64,000 nucleotides of DNA. Origin: CAYSLU01 sp964431965 (lineage in GTDB: Bacteria; Verrucomicrobiota; Kiritimatiellia; CAIKKV01; CAYSLU01). A program made the translations under genes and the position numbers. Positions 17,117-26,051 of this stretch are shown one piece after another; position 1 is the stretch's first letter, and every line of letters begins with the position of its first letter. The notes under the pieces are model-generated. The model saw nothing but the letters and a program-made list of their open reading frames with translations. It was not told where the DNA came from and made no database searches. The stretch is from positions 3,220-67,219 of the forward strand of contig CAYSLU010000020.1 in assembly GCA_964431965.1 (NCBI GenBank), in the 5' to 3' direction.

Positions 17117-18414
17117 ATGACCATCTTCTTCTGCCCGGCGGTGCTCGACACCATTGTCTTCCTGGTCCTGTTCGCCGTCAGCTACGGCGCGGGCGAGCGC
17201 GGCATGACTATGTCGCAGTGCGCGTGGCTGGGCGGCGTGTTCCAGCTCGCGTACATGGTCACGAGCCCGGTCTCGGGCTTCCTGCTCAGCCGGCGGAATG
17301 CCCGCGCCATCCTGGTCGGCAGCACGGCGCTGACGACGCTGCTGGCGGTTCTGGGCGTGGCGCTGAAGGCGTTCGAACCCCTTCTGGTCGTCATGGTCGG
17401 CTTCGGGGTCACCACGGCCTTCTTCTTCAACTCATTCCAGACGTTCATGCGCGGCGAGTCGGCGCCGGGCGGGCTGGCGCGGACGACGGCGCTGTACACG
17501 CTGGCGTGGAGCTTCGGGGCGAGCGTGGGCTTCATGCTGTCGGGCGCGCTGTATCGGCTGGGGTGGTGGGTGCTGCCGCTGCTGGCGGCCGCGATCGGCA
17601 GCGCGGTGCTGGTGATCCTGGTCCGCCACCGGGCCCGCTCGCACGATGAGCTGTCCGCGGACGAGCACGTCGAGCCCGCGCCCGGAGGAGCGAGCGTCAA
17701 CCATGCCGCCTACGTCTGGGTGGCGTGGATCATGATCTTCGCCGCGATGTTCGTGCAGCGGCCGATCCAGACCTTCTACCCCGCCGTGAGCGCGAAGCAG
17801 GGCGTGGCGCCGGCCTTGGCGGGAATTCCGCTCTTCCTGCACATGCTGATGCAGGGGATCAGCGGCGGGGCGATGGGCCGGTGCAGCCGGCTGCTCTACC
17901 GGAGGTCGGTCCTGGTCTCCGTTCAATGGGGGGCGGCGCTGATCCTCGTGGCGCTGTGGCTGGTTCCGTCCTACGTGCTGTCGTTTGTTGGTATTTCCGT
18001 CCTGGGTGTCTGGGCCGGCTTCGCCTATTTCTGCGCGGTCTACTACTCGAGCAACTCGGGGCATCGGTCCCGAAACGTGGGCGTGAACGAGTGCCTGGTG
18101 GGGCTGGGGTCCTTCGCCGGCCTCTTTGTCAGCGACTGGGCGATGAAGCGCTGGGGCGGGGAGCCCGTGATGTACGCCGTGTGCGCCATCGCCTTGCTCC
18201 TCGCCGGCGCGCTTCAGTGGCTCGTGGCCGGNNNNNNNNNNNNNNNNNNNNNNNNNNNNNNNNNNNNNNNNNNNNNNNNNNNNNNNNNNNNNNNNNNNNN
18301 NNNNNNNNNNNNNNNNNNNNNNNNNNNNNNNCCGTGTGCGCCATCGCCTTGCTCCTCGCCGGCGCGCTTCAGTGGCTCGTGGCCGGGCGGCCGGCCGCGG
18401 GCATCAGATCGTAG
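17117..18414 (+). CDS. MFS transporter, split only by a false assembly gap
   Basis: A major facilitator with about ten to twelve hydrophobic helices and no soluble domain. In the given sequence it runs into 100 Ns (18232-18331). The 55 bases before the gap (18177-18231) are repeated exactly after it (18332-18386). Removing one copy and the Ns leaves 1143 bases, exactly 381 codons, and joins the frame to the TAG-terminated tail GRPAAGIRS ending at 18414. The protein is therefore probably an intact 380-residue transporter. It starts 13 bases after the M55 peptidase gene. The substrate cannot be read from sequence; a peptide or sugar is plausible from context. Confidence 0.8.
18177..18386. other. 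Assembly gap flanked by an exact 55-base overlap
   Basis: Exactly 100 Ns (18232-18331) stand between two identical 55-base stretches (18177-18231 and 18332-18386). This is the expected result of scaffolding two contigs that end on the same k-mer, without merging them. The biological sequence most likely has one copy and no gap. The duplicate should not be read as a biological repeat. Confidence 0.9.
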
Positions 18415-18616
18415 ACCGAGGGCTCCGGACGGCGAGGCGCCCCGGTCTCGAGTGGGGCGGGACTCCTCCGGCGGGGCCTTGGGGTCGCTCGCAGGGGCAT
18501 GGACTTGAACGCCCGCCGGCCGAGCGCGCAGATAGTGGTTCTGCCCGGCGGACGGCGGGGTAGAATGTCGCCCGGTAGCACCCGCTCGTGTCGGGGGTGC
18601 CCTACGGGAGGTTCGC
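18415..18616. promoter_or_regulatory. Leader of the beta-helix gene with a hairpin
   Basis: This gap precedes the secreted beta-helix gene. TAGAAT at 18561-18566 is a good -10 hexamer, with only a weak -35 candidate (TTCTGC, 18539-18544, 16-base spacer). A hairpin follows at 18575-18605: GTAG then CACCC on the left, GGGTG then CTAC on the right, with a bulge. It ends just before the GGGAGG ribosome site at 18605-18610. It would lie at the very 5' end of the transcript and could stabilise the message or control initiation. Confidence 0.35.
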
Positions 18617-21600
18617 ATGAGCGGTTTCCGCCTTCGTTTCTGGCTGCCTGCACTGGCGGCGGCCATGTCCGGAACGGCGTCGGCCCAGACGACGTTCCTC
18701 GTGTCACCTGCCGGCGGACACAATCCGCCGTTTGCCGACTGGGCGAACGCGGCCACCACCATCCAGGCAGCCGTGAACCTGGCGCAAGCGGGCGACACGG
18801 TGCTGGTCACGAACGGTGTGTATACGGCGTGTGAAGGGGCCATCACCACTGCGCTGGTCCGTGTGACCAATGGCATTCAGGTGGTCTCTGTCTCCGGCCC
18901 GGCGGCGACGATCGTGGATGCTCAAGGGATCAACGGACGGCGGGGCCTCGAAATCCTGCCCGGCGCGGCCGGCGCAACCGTCTCGGGCTTCACGTTCCGG
19001 CGCGGTCGCCGCAACACGGGGACATACGATCCGGCTGGCGGCGTGCTCATGTATGCGGGCGTGCTGACCAACAGCATCGTGTCCGACAGCCGCTGCACGC
19101 ACCAAGGCGGCGGGGTCTACCTGGGCAACGGCGTGATCGCGGACTGCACCATCGTGAGTAACTACTCCGAGGAGTGGCAGTACGGGTACGGCGGCGGCTT
19201 CTACATGACCAACGGGATGGTGCTGAACTGCCGGATCCGGGACAACTGGACGCTCAGCCACCGGGGTGGCGGCGGGGTCTACCTGACGGGGGGCAGCCTG
19301 CGCAACTGCCTGATCACGGGCAACCGCGCCACGATGTACGCGGACAGCGGCACGCTTTACCGCGGCCAGGGCGGGGGCGTGCGCATGACCGGCGGGTCGG
19401 TGGTCGGCTGTACGATCGCGCGAAACCAGACGAGCGGCGCGGGAGGCGGGCTGCATCAGGCGGGCGGGGGCGTCACGAACTGCATCGTATTCCTGAACTC
19501 GGTCTGGCCGAGCGTTCCGCCCGAGCAGGCGAACGTGAGCCGGACGGCCGGAGCGATCGCGTACTCATGCAGTCGTCCTCTGGAGTCGGGCGCCGGGAAC
19601 ACGGACGGGGACCCGCTGTTCGCGGATGCGGCCGGCGGAGACTACCGCGTGCGCGGGGGGTCCGCGGCGATGGACTCCGGGACGAATCTCGCCGGCGTCG
19701 TGGACGACATCGAAGGGCGTGCGCGGCCGGTCGACGGCGACGGCGACGGCGCGGCTGCCTGCGACATGGGCGCCTACGAGGCCGACGAGCCGACGAACCG
19801 CGCGTATGAGTGCGACTTCCGCGCCTCGGCCGAGAGCGGCATCGAGTCCCTCGGCGTGATCCTCACGGCCGGCGTGTCCGGGCCCGATACCAACATCGTC
19901 TACTTCCGATGGGACTTGGACGTTGGGGCGACTCCGGCGATGACGGTGGAGGGGCCGGATCTGTGGACGGTGGAGACCAACTACGGCGTCGGCTGGCACA
20001 CGGTTTCGCTCGCCGTGAGCAACTCGTCGGGGGCTGTTGCGAGCAGGGTCCGGCCGGCGTTCATTCGGGTCGCGCCCGCCGTGCTGTACGTGGCGACGAA
20101 CGGTGCGCACGTGCCGCCGTTCGCCACACCGGCCGATGCCGCCACGAACCTCCAGCAGGCCGTGGACGCCGCCTACGCGGACGCCGCGACCGGATCGGTG
20201 ATCGACATTGCGGCAGGGACATATCGGATCGGCAGCGACGTCGGGGTGGCCAAGGGAGTCACGCTTCGGGGGGGCGGGCCGGAGGCGTCCACGATCATGA
20301 GCACCAGTGCGACCTCGCGCTGCCTGGCGGTCGCGCACTCGAATGCGATCGTCAGCGGACTGACGCTCCGCGGGGCGAGTACGGCGGGGGCCAGCTACTA
20401 CGGTGGGGCCGTGCTGCTGACGGCCGGCCTGGTGAGCAACTGCGTGGTGACGCGCTCCTCGGTCGGCGGCCGCGGCGGCGGCGTGTGGATGAGCGGCGGC
20501 GTGGTCTCCCGCAGCCTGATCAGCTCCAACTGGGTGACGGAATGGCAGCTGGGCCTCGGAGGCGGGGTCTACATGTCCGGCGGGCAGGTCTCGCACTCGG
20601 TCATTGCATCCAACACGAGCCTCAGCCATCAGGGCGGCGCGGGCGTCTACGTGGACGGCGGCGTGGTGCGCAACTGCTTGATCACAACAAACGTGAGCCG
20701 GTACGCGAACGCGCCGAACTACGGCAAGGGCGGCGGGCTCCGGATCGGATCCGGCGGGCTCGTGGAGAGTTGCACGATCGCGGACAACTTCTCGGAAGGA
20801 CCGGGCGGCGGCATCCACATGGCGGCGGGGGGCGTCACGAACTGCATCGTCGTCTTCAACTCAGTCGATGCGCGCAACCCGGAGTCGGATCGGAATCTCT
20901 ACCGGTCCGGCGGCTCCGTGGGTTTCTCGGATACGATCCCGCTGGCAGCGGGGCCGGGGAACATCGCCGCCGATCCCGACTTCCTGTCGCGCAGCGGGCG
21001 CGACCGCGACTACCGGCTCGGGCCCGTGTCCAGTTGCATCGATCACGGCACCAACCGGCCGTGGATGGGCGGCGCGGCCGACCTGGCCGGCTCCAACCGC
21101 ATCGAGGGCGGCGCGGTCGATATCGGCGCGTACGAGGCCCCGCCGGCGGGCTCCGGGCCTCTGGCCGTCAGCTTCACCGTGGCGCCCGACGCCGGCTATA
21201 CCAACGTCGAAGCCGTGTTCACCGCCAACGCGGTCGGAGCGGATTCGAACCTCGTCTACTACTGGTGGGACTTCAATACGAGCGGCGTGCCGGCCATGAC
21301 GGTCGAAGGGCCGGACCTGAAGGTGGTGACCAACCGGTTCGGGTCGGGCTACTACAGCGTCTCGCTCACGGCCCGGAATGCCGGCGGCGAGATGCAGTCG
21401 ATCGTTCGGGAGGATGTCGTCCGGGTGGCTCCGGCCTGGATCTACGTGTCGACCAATGGCGCGCCTCGTGCGCCGTTCATGACCTGGGCGACGGCCACGC
21501 CGAACTTGCAGGACGCAGTCAACGCGGCGGGCGGCGCGACCGGCGAGCACAGCTCGGTCCTCGTGGGCACCGGCACGTACGTGCTGGCGAACTCGGTGGG

Positions 21601-22525
21601 CATTGCCCGGCCGGTTGCCGTATTCGGAGTGGGCGGGCCGGAAGCGGTTCGGCTGCGCGGCGGCAACACGCGCGTGCTGCAGCTGTCAGACGCGGATGCG
21701 TTGGTCGCCGGCATGACGATCGCCGGCGTGACGAACTCGGCGCCGACCTATGACGGCGGCGGGGTCTATATCACGGCCGGTACGCTGTCGAACTGCGTGC
21801 TGTTCGGCAACTCGGCGGGCGGGCGGGGGGGCGGCGTGTATCTGGGCGGGGGCGCAGTGGTGGATTGCCGGTTCACGGGCAACCGCGCAACCGAATGGCA
21901 GTACGGATTCGGCGGCGGCGCGTATGTCGGCGGCGGGGCGGTGGACCGCTGCACGTTCGTGAGCAATCGGACGGACAGCCACCAGGGGGGCGGCGGCCTG
22001 TACGTCGCCGCCGGCACGGTTCGGAACTGCCTCGTGTCGCGGAACCGATCGACCTACACCGCGGCCGGTTCCGAAGGCGACGGCGGCGGTGCGGTGATTT
22101 CCGGCGGACAGATGATCAACTGCACGATTGCCCACAACTGGTCCGTGACCAACGGGGGGGGGCTGCAGGTGCGCGGCGGCGGAGTGACGAACTGCATCGT
22201 GTATGACAACACGGCCAGCAATCAGCCGGCTGCGGTTCAGGATCTGGATCTGGTCGCCGGGGGCCGCATTGGATGGTCGTGCTCGCCGGCCCTGGCTCCG
22301 GGTACGAACGGAAACCTTGCCGGGCCGCCTCTGTTCCGCGACGGGCCGGCCGGCGACTACCGGCTGGGCGCCGGGTCTCCCTGTCGGGACACGGGGGCGT
22401 TCTTCGGGTGGATGCTGGACGGGCAGGACCTGGACCGCACGCGTCGTGTCTGGAACGGCGCGGCGGACATGGGCGCGTACGAGGCGTTTCCTCCGGCGCG
22501 GGGACAGACCATCCAGGTTCACTGA
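18617..22525 (+). CDS. Secreted triplicated right-handed beta-helix protein
   Basis: A 1302-residue protein with a signal peptide (cleavage likely after ASA, residue 23). Three beta-helix modules (about 24-390, 487-841, 939-1292) alternate with two PKD-like linkers (about 395-486, 846-938). Each module opens with a strand such as YVATNG or YVSTNG and an NLQDAVNAA-type block, carries rungs of GGGVYL and NCLIT type (parallel beta-helix, as in polysaccharide lyases and adhesins), and closes with DMGAYEA or DIGAYEA. No autotransporter, PEP-CTERM or por-sorting tail is seen. GGGAGG precedes the ATG. It probably acts outside the cell on polysaccharide or as a surface protein; no catalytic residues can be assigned. 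The propeller gene follows after 21 bases. Confidence 0.85.
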   Translation: MSGFRLRFWLPALAAAMSGTASAQTTFLVSPAGGHNPPFADWANAATTIQAAVNLAQAGDTVLVTNGVYTACEGAITTALVRVTNGIQVVSVSGPAATIVDAQGINGRRGLEILPGAAGATVSGFTFRRGRRNTGTYDPAGGVLMYAGVLTNSIVSDSRCTHQGGGVYLGNGVIADCTIVSNYSEEWQYGYGGGFYMTNGMVLNCRIRDNWTLSHRGGGGVYLTGGSLRNCLITGNRATMYADSGTLYRGQGGGVRMTGGSVVGCTIARNQTSGAGGGLHQAGGGVTNCIVFLNSVWPSVPPEQANVSRTAGAIAYSCSRPLESGAGNTDGDPLFADAAGGDYRVRGGSAAMDSGTNLAGVVDDIEGRARPVDGDGDGAAACDMGAYEADEPTNRAYECDFRASAESGIESLGVILTAGVSGPDTNIVYFRWDLDVGATPAMTVEGPDLWTVETNYGVGWHTVSLAVSNSSGAVASRVRPAFIRVAPAVLYVATNGAHVPPFATPADAATNLQQAVDAAYADAATGSVIDIAAGTYRIGSDVGVAKGVTLRGGGPEASTIMSTSATSRCLAVAHSNAIVSGLTLRGASTAGASYYGGAVLLTAGLVSNCVVTRSSVGGRGGGVWMSGGVVSRSLISSNWVTEWQLGLGGGVYMSGGQVSHSVIASNTSLSHQGGAGVYVDGGVVRNCLITTNVSRYANAPNYGKGGGLRIGSGGLVESCTIADNFSEGPGGGIHMAAGGVTNCIVVFNSVDARNPESDRNLYRSGGSVGFSDTIPLAAGPGNIAADPDFLSRSGRDRDYRLGPVSSCIDHGTNRPWMGGAADLAGSNRIEGGAVDIGAYEAPPAGSGPLAVSFTVAPDAGYTNVEAVFTANAVGADSNLVYYWWDFNTSGVPAMTVEGPDLKVVTNRFGSGYYSVSLTARNAGGEMQSIVREDVVRVAPAWIYVSTNGAPRAPFMTWATATPNLQDAVNAAGGATGEHSSVLVGTGTYVLANSVGIARPVAVFGVGGPEAVRLRGGNTRVLQLSDADALVAGMTIAGVTNSAPTYDGGGVYITAGTLSNCVLFGNSAGGRGGGVYLGGGAVVDCRFTGNRATEWQYGFGGGAYVGGGAVDRCTFVSNRTDSHQGGGGLYVAAGTVRNCLVSRNRSTYTAAGSEGDGGGAVISGGQMINCTIAHNWSVTNGGGLQVRGGGVTNCIVYDNTASNQPAAVQDLDLVAGGRIGWSCSPALAPGTNGNLAGPPLFRDGPAGDYRLGAGSPCRDTGAFFGWMLDGQDLDRTRRVWNGAADMGAYEAFPPARGQTIQVH

Positions 22526-22546
22526 TCGGCTCCGGGGAGAAGACGC

Positions 22547-24547
22547 ATGAAGCGACCGGGTGCGAAGCGCGGTGAGTCGGGTGTGGAGCGGTGGCGAGGG
22601 CCGGTCCGGCGGGCGGCGATTCCGGGGACGCCCGGGCCGTTCGTGAACACGCCGTTGCTGCGGCTGACCCCCGATCCGAAGACCGGCCGCGACCGGTTCT
22701 GGATCTCGACGTGGAACAGCAACGAAGGATCGCTGGCCGCCCTCGTCGACGAATCCGGCCGGCACCGGATATTCCGGTTCGGAAGCAGCCGGTACCCGGG
22801 GTTCTACAGCGCCGTCCAGGAGGACGACGACACGCTTTGGCTCTGCGGGTGGCTGTCCGAGGTCGTGCGGTTCTCGCTCCGCACTGGCCGGTTCGACGCC
22901 TATCCCACGGGGGCCCCCCAGGCGCTCGTGTTTCAGGGGGTGGTCCTCGACCGGGCCAGCGGCAAGCTGTTCGCCGCCGCGTTCCCGCCGCCGAACATGA
23001 AGGGGTTTGTGTTTGATACCCGCGCGCGGAAGGCGGTGGGCGTGGTCGATCTGCCCTTCCCGGGGCACTACACGCGCTGCTCGTTCCCGAACGGGGACGG
23101 CACGTGGAGCGTGGTGGCTCATCTGCCGGGCGAGCATCTGCTGGTGTGGGATCCGAAGACCGATCGGGTCGATGGGGTGACTCTGACGCCGGAGCGCGAT
23201 GCCGAGGATGTGAAGGCCACGGTCTACTCGGTGATCCAGGACGCCCGGAGCCGGGCGTACATCCCGGCGAAGGGGTGGTACAACCCCGCGGTGCGGCGGA
23301 TCGAGGCGGATGGGCCGCGGCCGGAGCGCGAGATGACGTGGTTTGCCCGGCGCGGCGAGCGGGCGTTTGGCATCAACTACGAGAATGCCACGGGAATCGT
23401 CGGCGCCTGGGACCTGGCGACAGGGCGCGTCAGCGAGCTCTGCCGCGTCCCCGACAGCCATCTTCAGAATGTGAACGCGACCGCATCCGGGAAGATCGTG
23501 TCGGTGAACCTTTATGGCGAGTTCATGCGTTTCGACGGGCGGACCGGCGCGCTCGAGTGCGCGGTTCGCCTCCCATCGAATGCGCGCGGCGTGACGGACT
23601 GCCTGTGCCGGATCGACCGGGATCGGGTGCTTGGGACGCCGTTCATCACGCAGCGCTTCTGGGAAGTGAACCTGCGGACGGGCCGCGGCGCGGACTGCGG
23701 CCGCGCGGCGCCGGGCGTGGGCGAAGTGCTGAAGGTGTGGAAGGCGGGGCGGAAGGTATACATGGCGGCTTACACCGGAGCCGAGCTGGTGGAGTACGAT
23801 CCGGCGCGCCCTCCGCGGTTCCCGGAGAATCCGCGGGTGGTGGCGGACCCGCCCGGCGGCATGCGGCCGGTGGCTCGAGCGGCAGACGGACGTTGCCTGT
23901 ACTACGCCTGCAGCCGGCACTACGGCCTGCTCGGATCGGTGCTGACCCGCTACGACCGGCGGACCGGCGAGGCGCGCTATGCGGCGGATGTGCTGGGCGA
24001 CTTGCAGGTGACCAGCCTGGTATATGACCGGCGCACGCGGACGCTGCTGGCCGGGTCCACGATCCACTCGGACTGCCGAAGCTGCGAGCCGACCTCCACG
24101 ACGTGTGCCCTGGCCCGACTGGACCCGGAGTCCCTGGCCGTGACCGGGCGCGTGACGCCGCCGGCCGGCACCCCGAGCGGCAACGTCGTGGGGCCGATGC
24201 GGCCGCGCGAGCATCTCGTGGTGTATCGGCTGGCTTCGGGGGCCTGCCGCTGGTGCGCCCTGCGCGACAGCGATTTTGACACGCCGCGAGAGCCGGATCT
24301 GCGCGCTTTTCCCGACGGGCACGAGGGCGTCTACTACGCCGGAAGGCCCGGGTGGTTCGTCATGAAGAACGCGGGCCGCCTGGAACTGTGGGATTTTCGG
24401 GGCGCAGAGCCGCGGCTTGCGCGCCTGCTGCACCCGCGGAGCCCGGGCATCGGCCTCGTCGAGGTGCAGGACGACTCCGTGCTCTTCTCAACGCCGAGGC
24501 AGGTCGTGGTTCTGGATGGATGCCTCCAGGGCCTGCGCTCCGCTTGA
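22547..24547 (+). CDS. Beta-propeller-like protein of unknown function
   Basis: A 666-residue protein composed of repeated short strands with blade-like phrases (VFDTRARKAVGVVDLP, WDPKTDRVDGV, FDGRTGALECAV, YDRRTGEARYAA), each ending in an Asp-x-x-T/R-G turn, the pattern of seven- or eight-bladed propellers. There is no signal peptide; the N-terminus is basic and Gly/Arg-rich. A cysteine-rich loop, DCRSCEPTSTTC, and later CRWC could bind a metal. The start ATG follows GGGGAGAAG. It is 21 bases after the secreted beta-helix gene, so the two may be co-transcribed. I do not recognise the family. Confidence 0.6.
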   Translation: MKRPGAKRGESGVERWRGPVRRAAIPGTPGPFVNTPLLRLTPDPKTGRDRFWISTWNSNEGSLAALVDESGRHRIFRFGSSRYPGFYSAVQEDDDTLWLCGWLSEVVRFSLRTGRFDAYPTGAPQALVFQGVVLDRASGKLFAAAFPPPNMKGFVFDTRARKAVGVVDLPFPGHYTRCSFPNGDGTWSVVAHLPGEHLLVWDPKTDRVDGVTLTPERDAEDVKATVYSVIQDARSRAYIPAKGWYNPAVRRIEADGPRPEREMTWFARRGERAFGINYENATGIVGAWDLATGRVSELCRVPDSHLQNVNATASGKIVSVNLYGEFMRFDGRTGALECAVRLPSNARGVTDCLCRIDRDRVLGTPFITQRFWEVNLRTGRGADCGRAAPGVGEVLKVWKAGRKVYMAAYTGAELVEYDPARPPRFPENPRVVADPPGGMRPVARAADGRCLYYACSRHYGLLGSVLTRYDRRTGEARYAADVLGDLQVTSLVYDRRTRTLLAGSTIHSDCRSCEPTSTTCALARLDPESLAVTGRVTPPAGTPSGNVVGPMRPREHLVVYRLASGACRWCALRDSDFDTPREPDLRAFPDGHEGVYYAGRPGWFVMKNAGRLELWDFRGAEPRLARLLHPRSPGIGLVEVQDDSVLFSTPRQVVVLDGCLQGLRSA

Positions 24548-24572
24548 CCCGTCCGGTCGAATGGTAAATACT
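24544..24572 (+). promoter_or_regulatory. Candidate sigma-70 promoter for tatA
   Basis: TTGACC (24544-24549) and AATACT (24567-24572) are separated by 17 bases and lie about 24 bases upstream of the tatA ATG. The -35 overlaps the stop codon of the propeller gene. The match is five of six and four of six bases. Confidence 0.4.
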
Positions 24573-24595
24573 GGGGCGACTGGAGAGAACACACC

Positions 24596-24778
24596 ATGCG
24601 GAACATCGGACTGACCGAACTGCTGATTGTCTTGGGGATCATCGTGCTGCTGTTCGGCGCGAAGAAGCTGCCGGACTTGGCTCGATCGCTGGGGCGCAGC
24701 ATTGGCGAGTTCAAGAAAGGCCGCGAGGATGGGGCGAAGGACCAGCAACCGAAGCCGCCTCCCTCCACTGACGTCTGA
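24596..24778 (+). CDS. tatA: Twin-arginine translocase subunit TatA/TatE
   Basis: A 60-residue TatA-family protein: one N-terminal membrane helix (LTELLIVLGIIVLLFG) leading through the invariant FGxxKLPDLARSLG hinge into an amphipathic helix and a short charged tail. It oligomerises to form the Tat pore for folded proteins at the inner membrane. The length is normal. No tatB or tatC lies in this window. It has its own likely promoter and converges with the TPR gene, whose end is only eight bases away. Confidence 0.95.
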   Translation: MRNIGLTELLIVLGIIVLLFGAKKLPDLARSLGRSIGEFKKGREDGAKDQQPKPPPSTDV

Positions 24779-24786
24779 CCGGACGG

Positions 24787-25470
24787 TCAGTTCGCCGCGG
24801 TCTGCGCCTTCAGCTTGCGGTTGATCGTGGCCAGAGCGGTTTCCGCGTCGGCCCGCCGCGGGCTTTCCGGATTGGCGGCCATGAAGTCCTCGTACACGGT
24901 CCGCGCTTCCGTGAGCCGATCCATCTGCTCGAGCGTGCGAGCTTTTCCGAAGGTGGCGACCGCCGACAAGAAGTGGTTCGTGTGGCTCTTCAGGAACGCC
25001 TCGAACCCCGCCAGCGCGTCTTCGCTCTGGCCGGTGGCCTCCTGGCAGTGGATCTTTCCGATCCGCGCGACATCGACCATGGGATGGTTCGGGTACTTCC
25101 GCTCGAAATCGGCGTAGCTCGTGCTGGCCATGCCGTAGTTGCCGGAGTCGTAGTAGGTTTTCGCCAGCTGGAGGATGGCGGTCTGCGCGGCGCGGGCGGA
25201 GGGGTACTGCTTGATGACTTCCTCGATCTGCTTCGAGCTGCGGGCCACGCTGAGCATTTCCGCCGCCTTGGCCTCGCCGGCGCTCTTGCTGGAGCGGTAC
25301 CAGGAGAGGCCGCCGACCACCACAAGCGCCAGGCCGAGCCCGACCGCCAGCTGCATGCCGTAGTCGCTCAGGAACCGCTTGACGCTCTCCACTTCAGGCG
25401 CGATCTTCGGCGCGGGGGCCTGCTCGGTGTCCTGCGGGGCATCCGGCGCTTCCGGGGTGTTGTCATTCAT
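24787..25470 (-). CDS. Membrane-anchored TPR protein (YfgM-like)
   Basis: A 227-residue protein: an acidic, proline-rich N-terminus, one membrane helix (about residues 40-56), and then a periplasmic-type TPR array (AAQTAILQLAKTYYDSGNY, then ADFERKYPNHP and AEAR-type repeats to the end). This matches YfgM/TPR_21 proteins, which sit beside the Sec translocon and assist outer-membrane proteins. The start is MNDNTPEAP at 25470, which places the hydrophobic helix at a normal distance; an upstream extension would be basic and unlike the family. The gene stands divergent from the release-factor-like gene and convergent with tatA. Confidence 0.75.
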   Translation of the reverse strand: MNDNTPEAPDAPQDTEQAPAPKIAPEVESVKRFLSDYGMQLAVGLGLALVVVGGLSWYRSSKSAGEAKAAEMLSVARSSKQIEEVIKQYPSARAAQTAILQLAKTYYDSGNYGMASTSYADFERKYPNHPMVDVARIGKIHCQEATGQSEDALAGFEAFLKSHTNHFLSAVATFGKARTLEQMDRLTEARTVYEDFMAANPESPRRADAETALATINRKLKAQTAAN

Positions 25471-25609
25471 GGTGATCTGCTTTCTCGTGTGTGAACGCAT
25501 ATAATTGGCGGGCCGGGCCGCTGGAATCAAGATCAAACCGCTGTTTGCTTGCCAGCCCGAGGGGTGGATGCCACTCTGTGTGGCAGTTCCGTGTAAGGAG
25601 CATCGGGTT

Positions 25610-26026
25610 ATGACGGACGCGATTATTGGCCGGGACAAGCAGGACCAGCTGGCGGAGCGCATGCGCGCGCTGGGGGTCCGCGAGGAGGACCTGGTCGAGA
25701 AGTTCGTTCGCGGGGCGGGGTCCGGCGGTCAGAAGATCAACAAGACCTCCTCCTGCGTGTATCTCCGGCACGGCCCGAGCGGCATCGACGTGAAGTGCCA
25801 GCAGGAGCGCTCGCGCGAGATGAACCGGTTCCTGGCGCGCCGGGAGCTGTGCGAGCGGATCACGGAGCGCCGGCTGGGTGAGCAGAGCCGGCGGCAGCAG
25901 GAAGCGGAGCGCGTCCGCCGGCAGAAGCGGCGGCGCTCGCGACGGCAGAAGCAGCGCATGCTCGAAGAGAAGCACCGGCACGGCGACAAGAAGCGTATGC
26001 GTACGCCTGTGTCGCACGAGGCCTGA
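25610..26026 (+). CDS. GGQ release-factor-like ribosome rescue protein (MTRFR/ArfB-like)
   Basis: A 138-residue protein with the RF-1 domain but no codon-recognition domain. GAGSGGQKINKTSSCVYL holds the GGQ (residues 39-41) that triggers peptidyl-tRNA hydrolysis; GIDVKCQQERSREMNR follows, closer to mitochondrial MTRFR (C12orf65) than to E. coli ArfB. The C-terminal 50 residues are very basic (QKRRRSRRQKQR), as in ribosome-binding tails that enter the mRNA channel. AAGGAG lies ten bases before ATG 25610. It is followed after 25 bases by smpB, so two stalled-ribosome rescue factors are encoded together. Class assignment is from motif reading; function is inferred. Confidence 0.82.
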   Translation: MTDAIIGRDKQDQLAERMRALGVREEDLVEKFVRGAGSGGQKINKTSSCVYLRHGPSGIDVKCQQERSREMNRFLARRELCERITERRLGEQSRRQQEAERVRRQKRRRSRRQKQRMLEEKHRHGDKKRMRTPVSHEA

Positions 26027-26051
26027 TCGCCAGCGGGCGGGGAGCGCGGAT

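Noticed and set aside
18177..18386. A true 55-base direct repeat in the transporter gene
   Set aside because: The exact identity, the abutting 100-N gap, and the restored frame after removal show an assembly artefact.
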